Part shown: positions 1 through 5,590 of the stretch, in pieces
Position numbering within the stretch: the stretch's first letter is position 1
Layout: every line of letters starts with the position of its first letter
Source of the DNA: Actinomycetota bacterium
Lineage (GTDB): Bacteria; Actinomycetota; Aquicultoria; Aquicultorales; Aquicultoraceae
Assembly: GCA_030017355.1 (NCBI GenBank)
Contig: JASEIR010000097.1
Coordinates: 1 to 9,059, forward strand
DNA length: 9,059 nt
Direction of reading: 5' to 3'
Notes under the pieces: generated by a model
What the model was told of the DNA's origin: nothing
Databases searched by the model: none
Seen by the model: the letters and a program-made list of their open reading frames with translations, nothing else
Made by a program: the position numbers and the translations under genes

Positions 1-1738
1 TATGGTGCACGTATTCTGGAGCGACTTGGCGGACAAACTTACCACTTTGCCGATCAGTCATGTCAAAATTTATCCTGTATATGTACTGGTCTGGCCTTTG
101 CTCTGATGTGATCCCTTTAAACATCAGGTTATAATTATCAACCTGAACAGTCTGACCAGGCTGGCTCTGAATTTTTGCAGGCAAGTCTTTCACATAGAGC
201 ATGGAACCTGCAACGCCAAATATAATGATTGCAACGCCCAAATGGTTTATATAGCCACCAGTTCTAGCGCGGTTGTTTTTAAGAGTTAATCCAAAAGCCT
301 CAGCAAAACCAATTCCTTGGCTTTTAGCCCTATTGCTTGCCATAATATAGAAGAGATTAAGAATGGCTACAATCGAAAACACAGCTGCTACCATTGTAAT
401 GTAACCAATTAAGTTGCTGCCCCACGCTGGATACAGCAGTACAGCAGCAATTACAGCAGCTGCACCTGGCACAATAAGTTGCCTAAGCAACTTATTGGAA
501 TCAGTCTGTGTCCAACCAAGATATGGACAGATTGTTATAAGTAGCAGATATAGTAATCCTAGTGGTGCAGCAAGGCGATTGTAAAAATCAGGGCCAAGAG
601 ATCCTTTAAAAAATGGCGGGATAACTGTAGCTCCTAGGACTATTAACGTAAAAACAACAAGCGCTAGGTTGTTTAAATAGTAAGTAAAATGCCTTGAAAG
701 AAAATCGCTGAAAAACTCTTGAGTAGCAAATTCCTGTTTTCTTGTTCTTAACAGATATATTGTCAGCAAACCAGAAACCAGCATTAAGCCTCCAAAGAGA
801 AGGGTAAGGTCCCATCTAAGTTCAGGAAACGCGTGAACAGACTCGATAAGGCCTGAACGCGTGATAAAGGTCGCCATAATGCACATGGCAAACGAGAAAG
901 TAGCTAATCCCACTGCCCAGACCTTCATTCCGCCTCTCCGACGATACATGGTAAAGGTGTGAAGAAGAGCTGTACCAGAAAGCCATGGCAGCAGAGTTGC
1001 ATTTTCTACTGGATCCCAAGCCCAATATCCGCCCCAACCAAGAACAACATAGGCCCAAAGCGCGCCTAAAAACATACCAACTGTCAAGAAGAACCAAGCA
1101 ACGAGTGCCCAAGAGCGCGTTAGATTAACCCACTCGCTAGAACCATTTCTACTAAGCAATGCAGCCATTGCAAAGGCAAATGGGATGGTCAAGCCCGCAT
1201 AACCCATAAACAGCGTTGGTGGATGAAGAACCATTGCCCAGTGCAATAGAAGTGGGTTTAGGCCGGCACCAGTTGTCGTATAACCAAGAGCTGGTCTAAA
1301 TGGGTTTGAGGCAACCAGCATCGTAATTACTAGGAAAAGCTGCATATAATTTGCAATATACAGTGCCAATGATTTAAGCTGATGATTGCTTTTTATATTA
1401 GATAAAGCCAGAACAGCGGTGTATCCAGTAAGCATCCAAAGCCAAAGAAGAAGAGATCCCTCATGCCCTGCCCAAAACGCCGATATTTTATAAAATGGGC
1501 TCATTAAAGGGGTTGAGTGATCTGCCACATATCCAAATGAAAAATCATCCTTTAAAAACGCAAGAATCAAGACTAGGCTTGCAAAAGTTGCGCTTGCAAA
1601 CTGCCAGATAATAGACCAGCTGCCTGAGATTTGCTGCTGTTCTCCTTTGCGGGCTTTGGTGCCGACGTAAAAACAATAGGCGGTGTAAATTGATATGCCG
1701 GCAGTTAAAAGAAGAGATAGGTAGCCAATATACCGCAT
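1..1738 (-). CDS. ccmF: CcmF, cytochrome c haem lyase subunit (partial, C-terminus beyond window)
   Basis: CcmF is the multi-spanning membrane protein that takes haem from CcmE and attaches it to apocytochrome c outside the cytoplasm. Reading the minus strand from the ATG at 1738 gives 579 open codons to the window edge. Visible family features are GHEGSLLLW (residues 91-99), LHPPTLFMGY (171-180), and the haem-handling WWD motif WGGYWAWDPVENA (235-247). The family histidines fall at H172, H260, H302 (SVHAF) and H499 (INHLG), spaced as in E. coli CcmF. Many hydrophobic segments run throughout. Family length is about 630-660 residues, so roughly 50-80 C-terminal residues are missing. The start lies 3 bp after the ccmE stop, with a purine-rich AGGGGG site about 10 nt upstream inside the end of ccmE, so the two genes are probably co-transcribed. 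The WWD motif and the four histidines distinguish it from CcmC. Confidence 0.96.
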   Translation of the reverse strand, partial: MRYIGYLSLLLTAGISIYTAYCFYVGTKARKGEQQQISGSWSIIWQFASATFASLVLILAFLKDDFSFGYVADHSTPLMSPFYKISAFWAGHEGSLLLWLWMLTGYTAVLALSNIKSNHQLKSLALYIANYMQLFLVITMLVASNPFRPALGYTTTGAGLNPLLLHWAMVLHPPTLFMGYAGLTIPFAFAMAALLSRNGSSEWVNLTRSWALVAWFFLTVGMFLGALWAYVVLGWGGYWAWDPVENATLLPWLSGTALLHTFTMYRRRGGMKVWAVGLATFSFAMCIMATFITRSGLIESVHAFPELRWDLTLLFGGLMLVSGLLTIYLLRTRKQEFATQEFFSDFLSRHFTYYLNNLALVVFTLIVLGATVIPPFFKGSLGPDFYNRLAAPLGLLYLLLITICPYLGWTQTDSNKLLRQLIVPGAAAVIAAVLLYPAWGSNLIGYITMVAAVFSIVAILNLFYIMASNRAKSQGIGFAEAFGLTLKNNRARTGGYINHLGVAIIIFGVAGSMLYVKDLPAKIQSQPGQTVQVDNYNLMFKGITSEQRPDQYIYRINFDMTDRQSGKFVRQVAPEYVHH

Positions 1739-1741
1739 GTA

Positions 1742-2173
1742 TTATTTTCCCCCTGATTTTTCCGATTTGCCCTGGCCTTCTTTTTTCTTCGTGTCATATT
1801 TTGATGGGCACTTGGTTATAACGCTTTTGGCCTCAAACCTGTTTGGTGAAACAAGTTTTCCTTCAGCAACAGCCGTTATGTCCTTACCAAATGTCTGAGG
1901 TAGCTGGGGCCCACTGTAGACAATCGTTAGCTTTTTATCTTTTTCATAGATATGGAAAACATATTTTCCATTTATATGCTCAGGGGACCTTTCAACTATC
2001 TTACCTGATACCCTTATGGATTTCCCAATATAAGATGAGTTACCGGCTACTTCGCTTACGCTCTTGTAATAAGAGTAAGACGATACCGAAGAGTTATATA
2101 TCATATAACCAATGATTGCAAGAAGGATAACGGTTACTATTAGAAGCCGCTTTTTGCTTTTGCTATCAACCAT
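1742..2173 (-). CDS. ccmE: CcmE, haem chaperone of CxxxY type
   Basis: CcmE is the extracytoplasmic haem chaperone that binds haem covalently, receiving it from CcmC and passing it to CcmF. The 143-residue product has a short basic N-terminus, one membrane anchor (about residues 9-27), and an OB-fold domain containing IRVSGKIVERS (53-63), IVYSGPQLPQTF (84-95) and AVAEGKLVSPNRFEAKSVI (101-119). The usual haem-attaching histidine of the HxxxY motif is replaced by cysteine: C122-P-S-K-Y126. This is the CxxxY variant described in archaea and Desulfovibrio-type bacteria, usually in Ccm systems that lack CcmH. The tail after Y126 is a short Lys/Gly-rich stretch. The ATG start at 2173 has a clear AGGGGAG ribosome site 7 nt upstream. 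It lies 3 bp before ccmF and about 180 bp after ccmC. Confidence 0.95.
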   Translation of the reverse strand: MVDSKSKKRLLIVTVILLAIIGYMIYNSSVSSYSYYKSVSEVAGNSSYIGKSIRVSGKIVERSPEHINGKYVFHIYEKDKKLTIVYSGPQLPQTFGKDITAVAEGKLVSPNRFEAKSVITKCPSKYDTKKKEGQGKSEKSGGK

Positions 2174-2185
2174 TCAGATCTCCCC

Positions 2186-2219
2186 TTAAGATATACATTA
2201 ATTTAAGATATACATTAAT
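2186..2219. repeat. Two perfect tandem copies of a 17-bp AT-rich unit upstream of ccmE
   Basis: The unit TTAAGATATACATTAAT occurs twice back to back (2186-2202 and 2203-2219). The array sits directly upstream of the ccmE ribosome binding site. It could be a tandem operator or simply a slippage duplication; the sequence alone does not decide. Confidence 0.85.
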
Positions 2220-2227
2220 ATAAATAA

Positions 2228-2244
2228 TTGGTCTATAAGACCAA
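2228..2244. promoter_or_regulatory. Perfect inverted repeat TTGGTC-TATAA-GACCAA
   Basis: A 6-bp perfect stem with a 5-nt loop lies in the 182-bp ccmC-ccmE gap, 9 bp from the 17-bp tandem repeat. On the minus strand it is followed by an AT-rich run (TTATTTAT). It may be an operator or a weak transcription pause/terminator. No T-run is long enough to call a real terminator. Confidence 0.35.
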
Positions 2245-2355
2245 CTAAACTTTTTTACTACAGAACGTAGCATATAAACAAAAGTTAGCTAGGTCAACCG
2301 CAAACCCCAGCTATGAAACTGCTCACAAGAACTCGGACTATATGCCCCATGAGCA

Positions 2356-3039
2356 TTACCTGGCTTTGCTAGCAAGAGCCAGCTGTTCCTTATCATCTTT
2401 TAGCTTTGTAACAGACCACCGCATAATATTAAAAGCAACAGCAATAAATACTAATGTAATAAGTGCAGCAAACACCTTTATTTCTATGGAGTCTGATTTA
2501 GCAAAGGCATTATTTGGGTGCACAAGCTTGCCTGTTGTCTTAAGTAAAATCAAAGCCACAGCGGGCAAGCTAAAGTTTAACCCTGCCCATATCCTTTTAT
2601 CGGCTATGGTAAGCCTAAGCTGATAAAAAACTAGTGCTAGAACAAGAATAAATGCAGCTATGCGAAGGCGCGGCTCAATCCACCAGTTTCCTCCCCATGT
2701 AAGAGATGCCGCAAACGACCCTAAAACAACGCTTGCTGTCCAAAAGATTATCGCTGTTGACTGGCTAGCCGAGGACCACCTAATTAAAACATCCCTGGCT
2801 TGCTCAGCCTTAGACTTACTCTGTACTAAAAACACAATAAAATATAAAACCCCTAGGAGGCCTGAAGCTGCAAATAGTGCTAAGCCAACCCATGTAACTG
2901 CAGCATGGATGTAAATTAGCCTAATATAGCTTCCCAATGTCTTTTCTTCCGGGGCAATAAATGCGAGGGTTACAGCTAACAAGACCAACCCGAAGGTTAC
3001 TAACAAAACTTTAATTCGCCTTTTTGAATTATGAATCAT
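2356..3039 (-). CDS. ccmC: CcmC-like haem exporter/handling membrane protein
   Basis: CcmC presents haem to CcmE at the outer face of the cytoplasmic membrane. The 227-residue product has about six hydrophobic segments (roughly 11-29, 44-72, 93-113, 127-144, 153-168, 186-206), as expected for CcmC (usually 230-250 residues). The first family histidine is H45 in YIHAAVTWVGL, and the second is H174 in GKLVHPNNAF. Between them is a haem-binding tryptophan-rich motif, TWGGNWWIEPRL (114-125), which is a degenerate WWD: the canonical W-D pair is I-E here. The ATG at 3039 has a GGAGAG site about 13 nt upstream, which is long spacing but the only good one. It lies upstream of ccmE in the same orientation, with a candidate promoter in the non-coding region before it. 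A CcsA/ResC-type protein is the main alternative, but the size and the CcmE/CcmF neighbours favour CcmC. Confidence 0.9.
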   Translation of the reverse strand: MIHNSKRRIKVLLVTFGLVLLAVTLAFIAPEEKTLGSYIRLIYIHAAVTWVGLALFAASGLLGVLYFIVFLVQSKSKAEQARDVLIRWSSASQSTAIIFWTASVVLGSFAASLTWGGNWWIEPRLRIAAFILVLALVFYQLRLTIADKRIWAGLNFSLPAVALILLKTTGKLVHPNNAFAKSDSIEIKVFAALITLVFIAVAFNIMRWSVTKLKDDKEQLALASKAR

Positions 3040-3187
3040 AACTTAAGCGCAACTCTCCATATCTTTGGCGACAACTCGCCACTTCAATCAGCACATGATA
3101 CATGGTGCTCTGTAGTGCTTCAATAGCACTGGTAGTTCGTTGCAAGCTTTACTTGGAACATCTTAAAAAACCGTTATCAAATACCGA

Positions 3188-3216
3188 AATATAAGTTAAT
3201 TTCAATAAACAGTAAA
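3188..3216 (-). promoter_or_regulatory. Candidate sigma-70-type promoter for ccmC-ccmE-ccmF
   Basis: On the minus strand, TTTACT (3216-3211, 4 of 6 matches to TTGACA) and TATATT (3193-3188, 5 of 6 to TATAAT) are separated by exactly 17 nt. The site lies right after the long hairpin ending at 3217 and about 150 nt before the ccmC start. This is inference from consensus matching only. Confidence 0.35.
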
Positions 3217-3329
3217 CCCCCGCCAGGAAGCGTACTTTTGCGTTTAGACAAGCAAACCTGGCAGGGGTGATAACACCTTTTTGCTTACGCCTTTAGCCTG
3301 CCTAAACAATTCCAGCTTAGCAAAAAAGG
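3217..3329 (-). ncRNA. Candidate structured RNA / attenuator-like fold upstream of ccmC
   Basis: On the minus strand, CCTTTTTTGCT (3329-3319) can pair with AGCAAAAAGG (3285-3276), one base bulged. The pairing encloses the hairpin TTTAG-GCAGG-CTAAA (3306-3292). An 11-bp stem follows, CCCCTGCCAGG (3267-3257) with CCTGGCGGGGG (3227-3217), containing an inner TTTGC/GCAAA stem and followed by a U-rich but interrupted tail. The single non-Watson-Crick position of the 11-bp stem is U-G on the minus strand but would be C-A on the plus strand, which supports a minus-strand RNA. The GCAGG loop is complementary to CCTGC (3265-3261) in the long stem, so a pseudoknot or alternative fold is possible. I match it to no known riboswitch class. 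A plain terminator of the pqqD-like transcript is the simplest alternative. Confidence 0.4.
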
Positions 3330-3417
3330 AAATTTTTCGCAAGCAAAATCGATGTTCATAGCGCCGTGTAAGAGGCTAATTGAGTCTAGACTGGCTTTGC
3401 AAAGATTTTCAACCAGT

Positions 3418-3714
3418 TTATGCTACAACATCCAAGGGCTGCTTTAACAAAACCAGTACCTGTCTTTCGACAAGACTTTCGATAAAGTCTTCTGTTTCTT
3501 TGCGTACCTGGTGCTCGTTCTTTTTACTACTCAATTTAATTTTTGTGATGATATCTTCTATCGTGTGACGTCCATCCGACAGCTCCCAGATTTTGGTCCC
3601 CGCAGCATTTAGGACAAACAGCTTCTTGTTTTTTGCCTCAACAATCAAGGTCTGGCCATCAATGGAGCAAGATGCTGAGCTTAATCCCCGCAATGGATAG
3701 TCCCCTATATCCAT
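3418..3714 (-). CDS. PqqD-like small protein (RRE-fold), orphan
   Basis: The 98-residue product fits the PqqD family, whose winged-helix-like RiPP recognition element usually binds a precursor peptide leader and hands it to a radical SAM or other modifying enzyme. Visible features are a beta-rich N-terminal half (SCSIDGQTLIVEAKNKKLFVLN, about 16-37), the family's 'LNAAGTKIWELSDG' turn (35-48), and two C-terminal helices ending in VRKETEDFIESLVERQVLVLL (about 70-90). The length is typical (85-100). The ATG at 3714 follows a GGAGG site with a 12-nt gap. No radical SAM enzyme and no evident precursor peptide gene are in the window, so its partner is unknown. It lies between rex and the ccm cluster, all in the same orientation. 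The family call rests on pattern recognition; the function in this setting is not inferred. Confidence 0.72.
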   Translation of the reverse strand: MDIGDYPLRGLSSASCSIDGQTLIVEAKNKKLFVLNAAGTKIWELSDGRHTIEDIITKIKLSSKKNEHQVRKETEDFIESLVERQVLVLLKQPLDVVA

Positions 3715-3806
3715 CTTCTACTTCTTCCTCCACCTAATAACACAAAAATTTCTACTATTCACTTCTTCATAATTTCCCATCTTAAGAATTTTAAAATCAT
3801 CTAAAC

Positions 3807-3855
3807 GGTTAGATTCTAAACCTTAACTTCTTTTCCCTAAGAGCAGAGAAAAGAA
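3807..3855. repeat. Two small inverted repeats in the rex / pqqD-like gap
   Basis: The 153-bp gap (3715-3867) contains GGTTAGA/TCTAAACC (3807-3822, near-perfect with one bulged base) and TTCTTTTC/GAAAAGAA (3828-3835 and 3848-3855, perfect 8-bp arms, 12-nt loop). The second lies 12 bp after the rex stop and might be a weak terminator or processing site, but there is no T-tail. Neither matches the usual Rex operator pattern TTGTGA-N6-TCACAA. Confidence 0.35.
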
Positions 3856-3867
3856 AGGGCAGGGGGA

Positions 3868-4557
3868 TTAAGAGCGACTGGTGTGTCTTGCTCGATTATG
3901 GCTTGCACCCACGCGCTTCCTCCGAACTAAGCTCCTATCGTTGGCTGAAAGATAGTAGAGCGTGTGAAGCAGCTGCTGCACGGGATCAGCATTATGAAGC
4001 TGTACATGGGAGGGTAGACTTATGAGAGCCGTGGTGTAGTTTAGTATTACTGACACTCCACCTTCAACAAGCAGATTGGCTACATCTTGGGCTGCAGACG
4101 GAGGTACCGCAATTATTCCTATTGTAATTCCAGCGAGCTGCGCAACACGCGGGAGGTCTCTTACATCAAAGACCTCGACGCCGCCTATTTTCTTTCCAAT
4201 CTTTGCAGGGTCGCTATCAAAAATAGCTGCTATATGAAAGCCATGCTGCGAGAAGCCTTCATATGAAGCCACGGCAGAGCCAAGATTGCCTGCTCCGACC
4301 AGGGCTATCTTATGAGGTTCATCCGAGCCCAGTATATGCTGAATGCAGGGAATCATGGCCTTGACATTATAGCCAACGCCCTTTTTGCCAAATGTGCCAA
4401 AGTAGCTTAGGTCACGTCGCACTTCTGCTGGATTAACGCCACAAGATGCCCCTAGCCGCTCCGAGGAAACCGTTTCAACGTTGTTCTGCTGAAACTTAAT
4501 TAAACAGTTTAGGTAGGTTGATAATCGCTCGATTACGCCCTCTGGTACGTCTCCCAT
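3868..4557 (-). CDS. rex: Rex, redox-sensing transcriptional repressor
   Basis: Rex is a dimeric DNA-binding repressor that senses the NADH/NAD+ ratio and typically controls fermentation, hydrogenase and respiratory genes. The 229-residue product has the N-terminal winged helix (about 1-80), including the recognition region CGVNPAEVRRDLSYFGTFG (39-57) and the family signature GKKGVGYNV (57-65). A Rossmann domain follows with the dinucleotide loop GAGNLG (88-93) and an acidic residue at the end of the second strand (FDSDP, 113-117). The C-terminal domain-swap helix is DPVQQLLHTLYYLS (191-204). A basic tail of about 20 residues (RRKRVGASHNRARHTSRS) extends beyond the usual end; family length is about 205-215. 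The ATG start has an AAAGGTGAG ribosome site 8 nt upstream. Its position next to ccm genes fits redox control, but no clear Rex operator is visible in this window. Confidence 0.97.
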   Translation of the reverse strand: MGDVPEGVIERLSTYLNCLIKFQQNNVETVSSERLGASCGVNPAEVRRDLSYFGTFGKKGVGYNVKAMIPCIQHILGSDEPHKIALVGAGNLGSAVASYEGFSQHGFHIAAIFDSDPAKIGKKIGGVEVFDVRDLPRVAQLAGITIGIIAVPPSAAQDVANLLVEGGVSVILNYTTALISLPSHVQLHNADPVQQLLHTLYYLSANDRSLVRRKRVGASHNRARHTSRS

Positions 4558-4604
4558 CTTTAATTCTCACCTTTTAGGTTGCTAAAAATATCTCACTTTC
4601 TAAA

Positions 4605-4676
4605 GGCTGTCTAAAAAGTCAAATATCGAGCAGTTTTTTAGCCTGATAAATCGGGCAACTACATTTCTAGACACCC
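4605..4676. mobile_element. 72-bp element with imperfect terminal inverted repeats (possible MITE or IS remnant)
   Basis: Between mtnP and rex the plus strand starts with GGCTGTCTAAAAA and ends with TTTCTAGACACCC, whose complement begins GGGTGTCTAGAAA. The ends are therefore inverted copies matching at about 11 of 13 positions. Inside is a second palindrome, GCCTGAT-AA-ATCGGGC (4641-4656), with one G-T wobble. No open frame fits inside and no clear target duplication flanks it. It resembles IS-type ends, but a transcription-related fold cannot be excluded. Confidence 0.4.
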
Positions 4677-4686
4677 TCTCTAGGGT
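4673..4686 (-). repeat. Small hairpin ACCCT-AGAG-AGGGT just after mtnP
   Basis: A perfect 5-bp stem with a 4-nt loop lies 2 bp beyond the mtnP stop codon on the minus strand. There is no T-run after it, so it is at best a weak terminator. It overlaps the right end of the 72-bp inverted-repeat element. Confidence 0.3.
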
Positions 4687-4688
4687 TG

Positions 4689-5492
4689 CTAAAACCTTGC
4701 ACCCTCGAGAGCTCTTGAGCATGTGCAATTTCTTACTGAGGGAAGCTTGGGAACCAGTTCAAAGATAAGACTTTTAAGTTTCTCGTTGTTTGCGGTAAAA
4801 ACCCTTATTACTTCCTCATGAGATACCGGCGGAATTTCTGGCATTCCTTCAAGGCCGACGTCATAATCAGTTATAAGTGAAACATTTAGGTAGCACATCT
4901 CAAGTTCGCGCGCAAGATATGCTTCAGGATATTGGGTCATGTTAATGACTTCCCATCCCATAGAGGAAAACCACTTACTTTCGGCTCTTGTGCTAAACCT
5001 CGGGCCTTGTATAACCACAACAGTACCACCATTCTTAACGGGGATACCAAGCTCTTTTGCAGTCTCAAAAGCGACTTCACGCATGACATCACAATATGGA
5101 TCTGCAGCGCTCACATGAGTAGCTATTGGACCGTCATAAAATGTATCTTTCCGACCACTGGTGCGATCCACAAGTTGGTCGCAAAGCACAAACATCCCTG
5201 GTTTTACTTCGGGCTGTAAGCTTCCTGTGGCGCAAGGGCCTATTATTTGTTCGACCCCAAGCAACTTCATCGCATATATATTGGCCCGGTAATTTATCAT
5301 ATGCGGAGGATATTGGTGGTTGCGTCCATGGCGAGGTAAAAAGGCAACCTTTCTTCCACCTATCTCTCCTATTGTCAACCTATCGCTTGGAGCTCCATAG
5401 GGGGTTTCGATGCTTATCTCCTCAACGTTATCTAATAGCGAGTAAAAACCTGAACCGCCAAATATGCCTATTTCCGCCTTTTTCTCAGTCAC
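4689..5492 (-). CDS. mtnP: S-methyl-5'-thioadenosine phosphorylase
   Basis: This cytosolic enzyme phosphorolyses methylthioadenosine, the by-product of polyamine or SAM-dependent reactions, to adenine and methylthioribose-1-phosphate. The start is taken as GTG at 5492, because AGGAGG lies 6 nt before it; an upstream in-frame TTG at 5507 would put that site inside the gene. The product has 267 residues, normal for the family. Motifs (numbered from GTG): phosphate-binding GGSGFY (12-17) and PRHGRNHQYPPH (53-64), QGPRFSTRAES (162-172), substrate motif NMTQYPEA (184-191), and TDYD (208-211), whose aspartates fit 6-aminopurine (adenine) rather than 6-oxopurine preference. A C-terminal CxC (C256-T-C258) recalls the stabilising CXC of the Sulfolobus enzyme MTAPII. 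It sits about 100 bp downstream of the PP-loop gene with a candidate promoter of its own. Confidence 0.96.
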   Translation of the reverse strand: MTEKKAEIGIFGGSGFYSLLDNVEEISIETPYGAPSDRLTIGEIGGRKVAFLPRHGRNHQYPPHMINYRANIYAMKLLGVEQIIGPCATGSLQPEVKPGMFVLCDQLVDRTSGRKDTFYDGPIATHVSAADPYCDVMREVAFETAKELGIPVKNGGTVVVIQGPRFSTRAESKWFSSMGWEVINMTQYPEAYLARELEMCYLNVSLITDYDVGLEGMPEIPPVSHEEVIRVFTANNEKLKSLIFELVPKLPSVRNCTCSRALEGARF

Positions 5493-5558
5493 TTTTTGCC
5501 TCCTCAATACTTAAAGCATGGTTGTCTAAATTACATGGTGATATTCACTCTTGGTTGT

Positions 5559-5587
5559 ATTATAAACTTCGCGCGGTAGTTGCGGAA
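5559..5587 (-). promoter_or_regulatory. Candidate promoter for mtnP
   Basis: On the minus strand a perfect TATAAT (5564-5559) lies about 67 nt before the GTG start. A poor -35 (TTCCGC, 5587-5582) is spaced 17 nt upstream. The -10 is convincing and the -35 is not, so an activator-dependent promoter or chance is possible. Confidence 0.4.
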
Positions 5588-5590
5588 GTG

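Larger units (their letters stand above)
3040..3417. other. 378-bp non-coding region between pqqD-like gene and ccmC
   Basis: No convincing coding frame is seen. On the minus strand it holds, in order: a hairpin just after the pqqD-like stop (ACTGGTT pairs with AGCCAGT, 3390-3417 approximately), the candidate structured RNA at 3217-3329, a candidate promoter at 3188-3216, and then the presumed ccmC leader. The leader has two small inverted repeats: AGCACATG/CATGGTGCT with one bulged base (3090-3109) and GGCGA-CAAC-TCGCC (3067-3080). The second lies just ahead of the ccmC ribosome site and could affect its access. No tRNA-like sequence is present. Confidence 0.6.

Noticed and set aside
3217..3417. 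c-di-GMP or cobalamin riboswitch in the region before ccmC
   Set aside because: Fragments such as GCAAAGCC and GCCAGG resemble parts of those consensus sequences, but the ordered conserved core, the GAAA-capped helix and the B12 box are not present.
3715..3780. A 20-codon frame (3780-3718) in frame with the pqqD-like gene, ended by TAG two codons before its ATG
   Set aside because: Considered as a precursor peptide or an N-terminal extension by readthrough. It lacks a ribosome site and any precursor-like pattern, and the downstream ATG already gives a normal-length family member.
3040..4688. Rex operator near rex, the pqqD-like gene or ccmC
   Set aside because: No TTGTGA-N6-TCACAA or close variant was found in the gaps; GGTG-TTAT-CACC at 3266-3277 has the wrong spacing and is better read as a small hairpin.
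5493..5507. TTG at 5507 as the mtnP start
   Set aside because: Starting there would place the AGGAGG ribosome site inside the coding sequence; GTG at 5492 sits at ideal spacing from it.
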